64,000 nucleotides of DNA from Bifidobacterium thermophilum DSM 20210 (GTDB lineage Bacteria > Actinomycetota > Actinomycetes > Actinomycetales > Bifidobacteriaceae), in the NCBI GenBank assembly GCA_000771265.1, contig JDUB01000001.1, positions 343,755-407,754 of the forward strand. The letters run 5' to 3'. Every line of letters starts with the position of its first letter. Within the stretch, counting starts at the first letter, position 1. Position numbers and translations under genes: made by a program. Below, piece after piece: positions 17,809 to 26,665 of the stretch. The notes under the pieces were generated by a model that was not told the DNA's origin, did not search any database, and saw only the letters and a list, made by a program, of their open reading frames with translations.

Positions 17809-19325
17809 TGCCGCAGCTGCGCGACAGCGGGACCCATGCGCTCACCGGCTCCGACGGGGTAGACGCGCCGCGTTCGCCACAATACGGGACAGGCGAGCGG
17901 ATCTTCGGCATCGAAACCGAATACGGAGTCTCCATGACCGGCGGCGAACGCCGCATTGATGCCAGACAAGTCGCGGCGACGATGTTCTTGCCCGTGGTCG
18001 CACAGGCGCGTTCGACGAACACCTATCTGCGCAATGGCGCCAGACTCTACCTTGACGTGGGCTCACATCCTGAGTATGCGACCGCTGAAACGCGTGACCC
18101 CCTCGACGCGCTCGAACAGGACCTTGCCGGCGAATCGGTGATCCGCAAGCTCGCCCTTCAGGCGCAGGAACGCATTCGCGCCAAAGTCGGGGAGCATGCC
18201 ATGGTCCACGTGTTCAAGAACAACGTCGATTCCGCGGGGCACGCCTTCGGATGCCATGAGAATTATCTGGTTCGCCGCTACGTGCCGCTTCCGGTCATCG
18301 AACGTGAGCTGCTGCCGTTCCTGATTACCAGACAGCTGTTTTCCGGTGCGGGCAGGGTCACCGATCATGGATTCGAACTGTCCCAGCGCGCCGATTACCT
18401 TGATGAGGCGGTGTCCTCGGCGACCACGAGGGCTCGTCCGATGGTCAACACCCGGGACGAACCGCACGCCGACCCCGACCAATTCCGCCGGCTGCATGTG
18501 ATTATCGGCGATTCCAACCGCTCACAGTTCGTTACCTTCATGAAACTCGCCACCACGCATCTGGTTCTTGGGGTCATCGAATCCAGCGTGCGTGCCGGAC
18601 GCGCCTCGGGATTCCAAGCGTGTACGCTTGCCGACCCCAATCTTGCGAATCGGGCGATTAGCCGCGATATCACCGGCAGAACGGCAGTACGGCTCGCCGT
18701 CGACCGCGGTGATGGGAACGCTGCATGGCATCCAGAAGGTTCGGCCAGTGCTCTGGAAATCCAACAGTATTATCTCGATATCGTCAGGAAGGCGGTCACC
18801 GCAGACCCGGATAGTGTCTCCGGGACGCTGCCCAGAACCGATGTGTCTCGCGTCCTGGACGATTGGCAGGAGCTGCTGGACCTCATCGCTGCGAATGACG
18901 TGGCCGCGCTCGCCGACAGACTTGATTGGGCGGCGAAATACCGGCTGCTGTCTGCGCTCGGAGGGCATGGGCGGCGCATTGACCCGTGGCGCGCCCAACA
19001 GCTTGATATGGATTATCACGATATCGTCAACGGCAGCGTGTACCCGGCCTTGGTACGTCGCGGCATGATGCGCGTGCTCGTGTCGGAACAGGATGTTGGG
19101 CGTGCGGTTGACCGACCGCCCGCCGATACGCGTGCGGCGATGCGTGGACAGTTCGTCCGGGAGGCGATGTGGCGCGGGGCGCGCTATTCATGCGATTGGA
19201 CCCGATTGACGCTGAGCGAACCGGTGCACGGCGAGGTGGTCATGCTCGATCCCTTCGACGCCGGCCCGTCTCCGGCCTTCGACGAGGTGCTAGCCCGGCT
19301 CGAGAAATCCGCGTCGCAGGCCTGA
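17808..19325 (+). CDS. pafA: Pup-protein ligase
   Basis: PafA uses ATP to join the C-terminal Glu of deamidated Pup to substrate lysines. The 505-residue protein has IFGIETEYGVS, the catalytic Asp in YLDVGSHPEYATAE, KNNVDSAGHAFGCHENYL and QLSQRADY, and lacks the Dop loop. The ATG at 17808 overlaps the pup stop and has AAGGCGG 8 nt upstream; a GTG at 17805 in the same frame is possible. Coupling to pup implies coordinated synthesis of tag and ligase. The operon ends at the hairpin at 19425-19452. Confidence 0.94.
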   Translation: MPQLRDSGTHALTGSDGVDAPRSPQYGTGERIFGIETEYGVSMTGGERRIDARQVAATMFLPVVAQARSTNTYLRNGARLYLDVGSHPEYATAETRDPLDALEQDLAGESVIRKLALQAQERIRAKVGEHAMVHVFKNNVDSAGHAFGCHENYLVRRYVPLPVIERELLPFLITRQLFSGAGRVTDHGFELSQRADYLDEAVSSATTRARPMVNTRDEPHADPDQFRRLHVIIGDSNRSQFVTFMKLATTHLVLGVIESSVRAGRASGFQACTLADPNLANRAISRDITGRTAVRLAVDRGDGNAAWHPEGSASALEIQQYYLDIVRKAVTADPDSVSGTLPRTDVSRVLDDWQELLDLIAANDVAALADRLDWAAKYRLLSALGGHGRRIDPWRAQQLDMDYHDIVNGSVYPALVRRGMMRVLVSEQDVGRAVDRPPADTRAAMRGQFVREAMWRGARYSCDWTRLTLSEPVHGEVVMLDPFDAGPSPAFDEVLARLEKSASQA

Positions 19326-19424
19326 CTGTGCGCTACTCGCAATCGCCAAGCGTCGCAAGAGCACTGCTGCGCGTCAACAGCAGCACGTCATGCTCTTGGC
19401 GGCGACAGGTTGCATAGAAACAGA

Positions 19425-19452
19425 AAACCCCGGCCGCCAATGGTCGGGGTTT
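19425..19452. terminator. Bidirectional terminator between pafA and hup
   Basis: AAACCCCGGCC pairs with GGTCGGGGTTT (11 bp including one G-T pair, 6-nt loop). A-rich and T-rich flanks make it a classical terminator, strongest for hup on the minus strand. Confidence 0.85.
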
Positions 19453-19485
19453 CCTTGTCCTTCACAGGGTGAAACTGGAATCAGT

Positions 19486-19767
19486 TCACTCGGCGACGGC
19501 CTTCTTCAGCAGGGAGCCTGCGGAGATGCGCACGCCGTAGGAAGCCGGGATCTTGATGGTCTCGCCAGTGCGCGGGTTGCGGCCGGTGCGCGCAGCGCGC
19601 TTGACACGCTCAGCGGAGAACAGACCGGTGAGCTTCAGACCCTCGCCGGACTTCATTGCCTCGACGAACACATCCTGGAACGCGTTCACGGCGGCTTCGG
19701 CCTGAGCCTTGGTCAGGTTGGACTTCTGCGCGATCTTCGAGACGAGATCAGACTTGTTGTATGCCAT
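19486..19767 (-). CDS. hup: DNA-binding protein HU
   Basis: HU is a small nucleoid protein that bends and compacts DNA without strong sequence preference. The 93-residue product has the helical dimerisation part NKSDLVSKIAQKSNLTKAQAEAAVNAFQDVFVEAM and the beta-arm signature GRNPRTGETIKIPA. The arm is followed by the usual short C-terminus; there is no lysine-rich actinobacterial tail, as expected for bifidobacteria. An AAGGATG ribosome-binding site precedes the ATG. A TATTAT on the minus strand about 60 nt upstream is a plausible -10. Confidence 0.96.
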   Translation of the reverse strand: MAYNKSDLVSKIAQKSNLTKAQAEAAVNAFQDVFVEAMKSGEGLKLTGLFSAERVKRAARTGRNPRTGETIKIPASYGVRISAGSLLKKAVAE

Positions 19768-19895
19768 AAAGCATCCTTCTTGTCAGGGGCCTTCACATTA
19801 CGAAAGGCCGTGTCAACAGTCGATAATAGCGCAGATTCTGGAGAAACACGGCTATTTTCCGGGGTTTTCCGCCACTTTTTAGGAAATCGGCACAT

Positions 19896-22433
19896 TCAGA
19901 TGAGATTGTGGCGGTTCAACCACTGCATGGCGAGCGCACCGAGCGGGATACGCAGCCAGTAGAAGCAGATGCGGTACAGCAGGGTTGCCGACAAGGCCAC
20001 CGCCGCAGGCACGCCGACTGAGCTGAATGCGAAGGTCAGGGCCGCTTCGATGGCGCCCAGGCCGCCCGGGGTTGGCACCGCCGATCCCAAGGTGTTCGCG
20101 AGGATGAAGATGAACATCGTTTCGATGGGATTCGTCCGGTATCCGAAGGCGAGGAGCGCGGCCCAGAACCCCATGCCGATGGCGAGGTTCAAGATGATCG
20201 CTCCCGCGATGGCGATGCCGAACTCCTTGGGCTTGGTGAGCATTTCGACCAGTTGGCGCGCATACGAGCGGACGATCGGCAGGTAGGTGGTGGTGATTTT
20301 CTTGCGCACCGGCGGAATGATCATCGCCAGCGAAATCACCAAGGCGACGATGGCAATGGCGATGATCAAGGTGTTGGTGGGCACCATGCCCGAGAGGGTG
20401 TTGCGGCCGGAGAAAATGCCGATGCCGAGCAGCAGCGCGACCGTGGTGAGCGCCTGCGAGACGACGACGGCGCTCATAATTGCGGTCGCCGAGGTGTTCT
20501 TGTAGCCGCTTTTGCGTAGGAATTGCAGGTTCACGAACGCCGGGCCGACGCCTGCTGGCATGGACACCGCCGTGAAGCCGGATGCCGCCTGCGAGCAGAA
20601 GATGCCGAAGATGTGGCGTTTGTCCTTGTCCATGAACGCGGCGAGAGTCAGGCCGGTGCCCATCCACGCAACCATGCTGAACAGCATACACAACAGCGCC
20701 CACCACGGGTTCGCGTTGCGAATCGCCTGGATCATCGCGTCAGGACGCAATTGTGTGAAGATCACTGCGATGGCGACGATGGTCAGGGTCAGGGCGATGA
20801 ACGATCGCAGACTGAACCGTGAGAGCGTGACGGTTTCCAACGGTTCGTCGGCGTCTTCGGACAGCAGGGTTTTCAATCTGTCGCGCAAGGCGCCGAGCAG
20901 GTGCTTGTCCCAACCAGGCATCGCGCGTGTCGCCGCAGGAACCGCGGCTTTCTGCACGAACGGGGCGATGTCAATCAACGTGGCGTCCCCCCATATGTCC
21001 CGGGCCGCTGCAATGGAGCGTTCCACACCGATTGAGGCGCACAGCAGGGCGAGCAGCTGGACCTTGTCGAGGGCCATGTTCGCAGCGTTGCTCGCGCAGT
21101 CGCCGTTCTGCCATCCGGCAATGACCGGAGTGGCACCATCCAGCAATGCGATGGTGGACGGGGTAATTCTGCGATGAGTGTATCCGCGCATATTGGCGTG
21201 GCTGAGGTATGCGAGCAGATCCCGCGCCTGGGCGTCGCTCATATGCTGCAAATCACACGGTGCGAGCCGGGTGTTCGAATCGAATATCAGAATCGAGGAT
21301 TCCGCGGCATCCGCCACCCCGTATGCCGAAGGGGTTTGCAGGCCGATATTGCGCAAACCCAAGAGCATGGCGAGATGATGGTGCATTGCGTCCTGGGCGG
21401 AACGGTCGCGGCGCACGACGACACCGTTGAGCCGGATCCACTGCCACAGTTGGCTGAAATAGCCGGCGCTGTGTTTCTGGTCGTCGAGCACGGAAACCAC
21501 GTAGTCGTGGCCCTTGGTGTCCGTAACGTCGTAGATGCGCGAATTCTCGATCAGATCATCATCCACGCAGGTTTGGATGACCGCGTTATCGTTATTCGCT
21601 TCGATGCGTCGTGCCAGAGACGCGGCATCAATGCCGACACCGCGCAGGGCTTCGACCAGGTGTTTGCCCCAGATGCCTTTGTTTTCGCTACCGGCAGCGA
21701 AACGGATAAGCATGCCGATGACACGGGCCAACGCGAATGAGACCAGCACGCCGGGTACTGAATGCCAAGAGACGATGACCAGGATTGCGGCGACGATATA
21801 CAGCGTGTTCCAGCCCCACCGGACGGTGGAATGGATGCGCCTAGGCCCGGCGACGGTGAGGAATGCTCCAAGACCGGCATAGATATCCGGCAGCAGGGAC
21901 AGTGGGGAGGCGCCTGTTCCGTTTGATGCGAGTGCGGAGATGAGGTTGATGCTGCCGGTGGCATGGAGTCCGGCGCTCAGTAGCGCGCAACAGGCATAAC
22001 CGCTGAGCAGCGCGAGGATTGAGACGACGGAGTGCAGCCATTCGCGGTTCATCAGGATTTGGATGAGCACGCTGATCACGATGCATACAGCGGTCAGCTG
22101 CTGCAGCATGGTGGTGGGAACGTCCATCAGCCAGTCGAGCGCCTGACCGGCATTGCGTGCATCGGTTTCCACGCCTTTAGTCATGCCGTTGAGATAGGCG
22201 GCGATCAGGAGGATGGCCACCATGGCGAGCAACGCGGCGACCGCGTGGGTCAGGTCTGTGAAATCACGGGTCCTGCGGGGCGGGATATCATGGATCGTGG
22301 CTGTTTGCGCATCCTCGTTCCCAGACGGCGAGGCTTGTCCGGAACGCTTGGATGCGTCTGCTTCCTTGGGGACGATATCATCTGTCGGTGATGCTGGGGT
22401 GTGATGCACGGCTTGTCTTTCCGGGATAGACAT
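19896..22433 (-). CDS. Large membrane protein: pseudokinase-like region plus flippase-like (LPG synthase TM) domain
   Basis: The 845-residue product starts with a disordered polar segment, then four to five hydrophobic helices. A soluble kinase-like region follows (about residues 210-460), and a C-terminal set of about eight helices has the pattern of the lysylphosphatidylglycerol synthase transmembrane / YbhN family (MPAGVGPAFVNLQFLRKSG, PTPGGLGAIEAAL). The kinase-like region lacks a clear HRD-D and DFG pair (YTHRRITPSTIALLDG then AGWQNGD), so catalysis is unlikely. The start at 22433 lies after the purB terminator, which excludes the longer frame. Function is unknown; lipid or cell-envelope precursor transport is an inference from the family. 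Confidence 0.75.
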   Translation of the reverse strand: MSIPERQAVHHTPASPTDDIVPKEADASKRSGQASPSGNEDAQTATIHDIPPRRTRDFTDLTHAVAALLAMVAILLIAAYLNGMTKGVETDARNAGQALDWLMDVPTTMLQQLTAVCIVISVLIQILMNREWLHSVVSILALLSGYACCALLSAGLHATGSINLISALASNGTGASPLSLLPDIYAGLGAFLTVAGPRRIHSTVRWGWNTLYIVAAILVIVSWHSVPGVLVSFALARVIGMLIRFAAGSENKGIWGKHLVEALRGVGIDAASLARRIEANNDNAVIQTCVDDDLIENSRIYDVTDTKGHDYVVSVLDDQKHSAGYFSQLWQWIRLNGVVVRRDRSAQDAMHHHLAMLLGLRNIGLQTPSAYGVADAAESSILIFDSNTRLAPCDLQHMSDAQARDLLAYLSHANMRGYTHRRITPSTIALLDGATPVIAGWQNGDCASNAANMALDKVQLLALLCASIGVERSIAAARDIWGDATLIDIAPFVQKAAVPAATRAMPGWDKHLLGALRDRLKTLLSEDADEPLETVTLSRFSLRSFIALTLTIVAIAVIFTQLRPDAMIQAIRNANPWWALLCMLFSMVAWMGTGLTLAAFMDKDKRHIFGIFCSQAASGFTAVSMPAGVGPAFVNLQFLRKSGYKNTSATAIMSAVVVSQALTTVALLLGIGIFSGRNTLSGMVPTNTLIIAIAIVALVISLAMIIPPVRKKITTTYLPIVRSYARQLVEMLTKPKEFGIAIAGAIILNLAIGMGFWAALLAFGYRTNPIETMFIFILANTLGSAVPTPGGLGAIEAALTFAFSSVGVPAAVALSATLLYRICFYWLRIPLGALAMQWLNRHNLI

Positions 22434-22472
22434 GACGCAGCCCCCGATGGGTCTGCGGTTATGAACGTGGCA

Positions 22473-22509
22473 AAGGCGCGTCACGGCCTTATCCGCTGTG
22501 ACGCGCCTT
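22473..22509 (-). terminator. Terminator after purB
   Basis: AAGGCGCGTCAC pairs perfectly with GTGACGCGCCTT (12 bp, 13-nt loop), 71-107 nt past the purB stop. It also supports the downstream start of the next gene at 22433. Confidence 0.85.
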
Positions 22510-22579
22510 CGTTGGCGGACTGTCAGACGCGCGAATGCGAGCTCGCTAGGGCACACACCCTGCGCCTGATGTCTGGTGG

Positions 22580-24025
22580 TTACTGGCGGTCGAAATCGAC
22601 CAGCTTCGACGCAGCGCCGGTATAGGTAGCCGGTGTCAGTGCCTTGAGCCGTGCCGCGGTGGCCGAATCGAAGGACTGCTCGTCGATGAACCGTTCGACG
22701 TCCGCCTTGCCGATGCTGTGGCCGCGCATGAGCTCCTTGACTTTCTCGTACGGATGATCCATACCAGGCTCGCCCGCCAGCTCGCCGGCGCGCATCGCTG
22801 TCTGGATGGGTTCGCCGAGCACCTCCCAGTTCTCATCCAGCTCGCGGCTGATGACGATCTCATTGGGGTGGATGGACTTGAGACCGCCGAGCAGGTTCGT
22901 CAGGGCAAGGACGGAATAGCCGAGCGCGGAGCCGATATTGCGCTGCGTGGTGGAATCGGTCAGGTCGCGCTGCCAACGGCTTTCCACCAGCGTGGCGGAC
23001 AGGGTGTCCAGCAGCGAGCAGGAGATCTCGAGATTGGCTTCAGCGTTTTCGAAGCGGATCGGATTGACCTTGTGCGGCATGGTGGAGGATCCGGTGGCGC
23101 CCTTGACCGGCTCCTGGGCGAACACGCCGCGGGAGATGTACATCCACACGTCCACCGCGAGATTATGCAGGATACGGTTGGTGTGGCTGATGGTGCCGTA
23201 GAGCTCCGCCTGCCAGTCGTGGCTTTCGATCTGCGTGGTCAGCGGATTCCAGGTCAGGCCCATGCGGTTGGTGACGAACTCTTGGGAGACGGCGATCCAG
23301 TCGACGTCCGGCAGGGCGGCCAGATGTGCGCCGAAGGTGCCGGTGGCGCCGTTGATCTTGCCGAGGTATTCCTGTTCGCGCACATGCTTGAGCTGGCGGT
23401 TGAGACGGTGGACGAACACGGCGAGCTCTTTGCCCAGCGTGGTCGGCGTGGCCGGCTGGCCGTGGGTCAGTGCGAGCAGGGACATGTCGCGATACTGTTC
23501 GGCTTTTTCGGTCAGCAGGTCGACAATCGCCTGCGCGTCAGGCAGCCACACCTGTTCGATTGCGTTCTTCACGCAGCGGGCGATGGACAGGTTGTTGATG
23601 TCCTCGCTCGTGCAGGCGAAATGCACGAGGGTTTTCAGATGGGTCAGCTGGGTTTCTTCACCGAGCGCGTAGGCGGCTTTGTCCAGTTCGTCGTCGATAT
23701 AGTATTCGACCGCCTTCACGTCATGATGCGTGATTGCCTCATGTGCCGCATGACGGGCGATGCCCTCCGCGCCGAACTGTTCGGGAATGGCGCGCAGATA
23801 CTCCTGCTCGGCTTGGGTCAGCGGCTTGACACCGGGGATGATCGGCTGGTTGCCGTTGCCGGAGAACCCGTTGGCGAGCAGGATCATCCATTCGACTTCC
23901 ACACGCATGCGCTCGCGGTTGAGCGCCGGTTCGCTCATGTATTCCACCAAGGGAGCCGTCTGCTTGTGGTAGCGCCCGTCGAGCGGGGTCAGTGCGATTG
24001 CTGGGGTGATATCAGTAAGCTTCAT
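22580..24025 (-). CDS. purB: Adenylosuccinate lyase
   Basis: PurB cleaves SAICAR and adenylosuccinate in purine synthesis, releasing fumarate. The 481-residue protein has the superfamily signature SSTMPHKVNPIRFENAE, which contains the catalytic serine loop, and the conserved THGQPATPTTLGKEL and TSEDINNLS segments. Its length and the N-terminal LTPLDGRYHKQTAPL match the PurB subgroup with the longer N-terminus found in E. coli. No Shine-Dalgarno sequence precedes the ATG, but TATCCT lies exactly 7 nt ahead, suggesting a leaderless mRNA. Confidence 0.95.
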   Translation of the reverse strand: MKLTDITPAIALTPLDGRYHKQTAPLVEYMSEPALNRERMRVEVEWMILLANGFSGNGNQPIIPGVKPLTQAEQEYLRAIPEQFGAEGIARHAAHEAITHHDVKAVEYYIDDELDKAAYALGEETQLTHLKTLVHFACTSEDINNLSIARCVKNAIEQVWLPDAQAIVDLLTEKAEQYRDMSLLALTHGQPATPTTLGKELAVFVHRLNRQLKHVREQEYLGKINGATGTFGAHLAALPDVDWIAVSQEFVTNRMGLTWNPLTTQIESHDWQAELYGTISHTNRILHNLAVDVWMYISRGVFAQEPVKGATGSSTMPHKVNPIRFENAEANLEISCSLLDTLSATLVESRWQRDLTDSTTQRNIGSALGYSVLALTNLLGGLKSIHPNEIVISRELDENWEVLGEPIQTAMRAGELAGEPGMDHPYEKVKELMRGHSIGKADVERFIDEQSFDSATAARLKALTPATYTGAASKLVDFDRQ

Positions 24026-24038
24026 ACTGCTCAGGATA
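24026..24038 (-). promoter_or_regulatory. Probable leaderless promoter -10 of purB
   Basis: On the minus strand TATCCT (24038-24033) is followed by 7 nt and the ATG, so transcription would begin at or next to the start codon. No -35 match is visible. Confidence 0.5.
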
Positions 24039-24051
24039 CTTCCTACCGTGA

Positions 24052-24081
24052 ACCGGCGGCGGTCATGCTCCCGCCGCCGGT
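24052..24081 (-). terminator. Terminator after the serine hydrolase gene
   Basis: ACCGGCGGCGG pairs with CCGCCGCCGGT (11 bp, 8-nt loop) directly past the stop at 24083. Confidence 0.75.
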
Positions 24082-24082
24082 C

Positions 24083-25651
24083 TCATCGCGTCATGCGGCC
24101 CTGCCAGTAGCTGGTTTCCTCCAAGGTGCCGCCGACGACCTGGCTGAAGTGCCGGTCATGTGAGGACACCGCCCTGGAACCAAGCGCGAGCGCGTTGGTG
24201 TACGCGGCTTGATGGAATTTCAGATGATGTGACATTTCACGGTGTTTGACGCTTTGCGGCACCGGCGAAGCCATATCCGCCGTATTGCTCTCATGGTGTT
24301 CGGGCTGTCGGCTGACCGAGCCGCGGATGGTGAGCCATGATTCGCTTGCCGGATTAGGCGTGCCATCCAGCGCCGCGACCAGTTCGTCGTCCATTTCGAT
24401 GCTTGTGGTCCATACTCCTTCGCGGATCGGATGGTTCGCCACAGGTGAGCCTGCGGTGACGATATGCCTGATGTTGTACCCGCTGTCGGCGGCGAGTGCG
24501 GCGGCCACGATACCACCTTGGGAATGCCCGATGACGGCGACGGGGTCGTCGTGCTTGACGCCGGCGCGGTCCATGGCCTCCATGACCATCCGCGCGCTGT
24601 CGGCCCCGATCCTGGTATCCGCGTCGCTGCTCATCAGCTCGATATTCTGTGGCCAGCCGAATGGGGAATCCGCGTGGCCGTCCGTGCCGGGTACGATGAC
24701 GAGCCATCCAACGCTCCCGTCGTCGCGCCGGTAGCGTTGGATGGCAATTGTCGCATATGACAAGCCGTTGTCTGTTCCGGTGCCGTACTGGCTTTCTGCG
24801 AGGGAACGCAGTTGCGCGATGGCCCCAGCGATATCATCGACCGGTTGCACGACTTGTCCGGGAGGGTGCTTCCGGGTCAGATCGAGACGGTTGCCTTGCC
24901 GGTTGTCGTTGAGTGAGGCGGTGAGTGAGGCGAGTTGCCCGGCGGCGATGTTGACGCGTTGCTTGGTAAGCATGCCCTGAAACAGATCGTCGGCTCTCCG
25001 GGCGCTGCCCGTTCCGTCGTCGCTGCCTGGTGCGTAGCCGCCTGCGGTCCGTGTCACTGCTATGCCGCCGAGGACCATCGCGCTGAACCCCGCCATGATG
25101 GCCTCATGATAGGGGGCAGTGGAATGCAGTGCTTCGAGCGCAGCCTGCCGCGCGTCGCCGCCTGCGCGTATCGATCCGATGGATTCGAGGATCGAGGCGG
25201 CAAGCCCTTTCAGGCTCGGTGCGGATGTTGCCAGCGGGTCTGTGGGGATTGAACCGCCGTACGACGAAGCGCGGTGTTCGGCATCCAAATACAGGCCGTG
25301 GGCGCGCGCCACGAGCCGGGAGAGCGTATCAAGCCGTGCGGCGACGGCATGGCAGTCGCGGGTCTGTTCATCGCACCAGTGCGACAGTTCGCGGTGCCGC
25401 AGGGGGATATGTCTGAACGCGTTGATGGCGTTGCTGTGGCTGCCGGGACTGATCTGTCGATTGGCCGGGCAGCATCCGGATTGAAGCTGGGAGGAGACAA
25501 TGCGTTCGCGCGCCTCGGACCATAGCCTTGCCTGAAGCGTCATCCTGCGCGAAGCCTGCTCAAGTGAGGCGATCAGCGCTTGGAACTGCTGCGCATCGGG
25601 AACGCTCAACGTCGGGCCGCCTGAGATGCGGGATGTGACCTGCCATGTCAT
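24083..25651 (-). CDS. Alpha/beta-hydrolase (lipase-like) with helical N-terminal region
   Basis: The 522-residue protein has a mostly helical N-terminal half (residues 1-290, with paired helices such as AQQFQALIASLEQASRRMTLQ) and a C-terminal serine hydrolase domain. The nucleophile elbow is VIGHSQGG around residues 375-381; candidate Asp and His residues lie in ALDGTPNP and in the histidine-rich end (HHLKFH, SSHDRHFS). No signal peptide is visible. A GGGAGG ribosome-binding site precedes the ATG, which overlaps the stop of the small WXG-motif gene by 4 nt (ATGA). A helical leader fused to a lipase and coupled to a WXG protein resembles type VII secretion effectors, but this is inference. 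Confidence 0.7.
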   Translation of the reverse strand: MTWQVTSRISGGPTLSVPDAQQFQALIASLEQASRRMTLQARLWSEARERIVSSQLQSGCCPANRQISPGSHSNAINAFRHIPLRHRELSHWCDEQTRDCHAVAARLDTLSRLVARAHGLYLDAEHRASSYGGSIPTDPLATSAPSLKGLAASILESIGSIRAGGDARQAALEALHSTAPYHEAIMAGFSAMVLGGIAVTRTAGGYAPGSDDGTGSARRADDLFQGMLTKQRVNIAAGQLASLTASLNDNRQGNRLDLTRKHPPGQVVQPVDDIAGAIAQLRSLAESQYGTGTDNGLSYATIAIQRYRRDDGSVGWLVIVPGTDGHADSPFGWPQNIELMSSDADTRIGADSARMVMEAMDRAGVKHDDPVAVIGHSQGGIVAAALAADSGYNIRHIVTAGSPVANHPIREGVWTTSIEMDDELVAALDGTPNPASESWLTIRGSVSRQPEHHESNTADMASPVPQSVKHREMSHHLKFHQAAYTNALALGSRAVSSHDRHFSQVVGGTLEETSYWQGRMTR

Positions 25652-25938
25652 TGCGCGTCCTCCCGGTGGTTGGCGAGTATGATGCGTGCGCGTTGCCCGA
25701 TGGTGTCGGCTTGAGCGATCAGCATGTTGAGTGATTGTCTCATCAGTGTCGCTGCCTGGCCTTGCCAGTGTGCGGCGGTGGCGAGCGCCGTGCATTCGTC
25801 GAGTGCCGTTGCACCCTCGCGGGTGTGGGAATACGCGGTGTCGAGCGCGCCAATCGCTGTGGTGGCGGCACGCCGACATGTGCATGTCACTGGTTCGCCC
25901 ATGAGCGGTGAAGTATGAAATGGTGTGAATGATGTCAT
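25648..25938 (-). CDS. Small WXG100-like helical protein
   Basis: The 96-residue product is rich in alanine helices with a central HWQGQAA (Trp58-Gln59-Gly60), the WXG turn typical of ESX/WXG100 proteins, flanked by LDECTALATAA and TLMRQSLNMLIAQADTIGQRARI. It is read as a helical hairpin partner for the downstream hydrolase, whose start overlaps its stop. The N-terminus (first 20 residues) is not helical, and ATG at codon 13 is an alternative start. A GGAAGC site precedes the ATG at 25938. Sequence similarity to canonical WXG100 proteins is weak, so the assignment rests on motif, size and context. Confidence 0.6.
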   Translation of the reverse strand: MTSFTPFHTSPLMGEPVTCTCRRAATTAIGALDTAYSHTREGATALDECTALATAAHWQGQAATLMRQSLNMLIAQADTIGQRARIILANHREDAQ

Positions 25939-26056
25939 GCTTCCATCGAAGCGTATGACGCGACCAGATGCACGTCTGAGGCTTCGATGTGGTCAAAAGT
26001 TGATCAGGCTTGTACTGTCGCCGTTTTGTCGCCGCAAGCGCAAGCCCGACCAGCAT

Positions 26057-26665
26057 TCACCATGGTTTGACGCTCCCACTGGGGGTGGGGGTTGTCGTTC
26101 CCGTGGTGGGGCTCGTCGATGGCGAGGGCGAGGCGGACTGGTTAGCTTTGAGCAGATCCTGCACCTGTTGACGTTGTTCATCGTTCAACCCGTCCTGGGA
26201 AGGCGATGGGGACGAAGAAGCCGATGGCTGTTGCGCAGAACCATCCCCGGAATCGGCTGAAGAGGACGAAGCCGCGCCCTGCTGCTGTTTGAGTTCCGCA
26301 GCGATGCGCTTGGTCAGGGTGTGTGATGTGGCACTGTTGGCGGCGATGAGCTGTTTGAGCTCAGGCAGCAGTACGGCGTTCCATGTCGCTGCCTCAGCGA
26401 ACTGATCGTCGGTCTGCTCTTGACGTGCCGCGAGCGTCGACCAGTCCGCGGTGGCCTTCGCTGACGCCGTCAGATCGGCTTTGAGACTTGCAGTGGCCTG
26501 GTTGTAGGCGCTCTGAGCCTGCAGATTAGCCGCCGCAACCAAGGCCAGAATCAGCGCGAGGCACGCGAACACAACCAGCGCGATGCGGACCGCGAGTGCA
26601 GCGCGTTTCGTGCCGGTGACAGGAGGTTTAGGCAGCGAGTCCGATGTGCCGTTCGTGGCGGTCAT
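26057..26665 (-). CDS. DUF6466-type membrane-anchored protein
   Basis: The 202-residue protein has a short cytoplasmic N-terminus, one membrane helix (AALAVRIALVVFACLALILALVAAANL, about residues 22-48) and an extracellular region predicted helical (QSAYNQATASLKADLTASAK; LLPELKQLIAANSATSHTLT). It ends in a Ser/Pro/Thr-rich tail of about 60 residues. I assign it to the bifidobacterial DUF6466 group from memory of its layout and neighbours. It is the last gene of the MoxR operon, starting with an ATGA overlap and AAGGAG ribosome-binding site. Function is unknown. Confidence 0.65.
   Translation of the reverse strand: MTATNGTSDSLPKPPVTGTKRAALAVRIALVVFACLALILALVAAANLQAQSAYNQATASLKADLTASAKATADWSTLAARQEQTDDQFAEAATWNAVLLPELKQLIAANSATSHTLTKRIAAELKQQQGAASSSSADSGDGSAQQPSASSSPSPSQDGLNDEQRQQVQDLLKANQSASPSPSTSPTTGTTTPTPSGSVKPW

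Noticed and set aside
25986..26056. Possible terminator between the DUF6466 gene and the WXG-like gene
   Set aside because: The GTCGCCG copies are direct repeats, not an inverted pair; only weak pairing (GCTTG/CAAGC) was seen.
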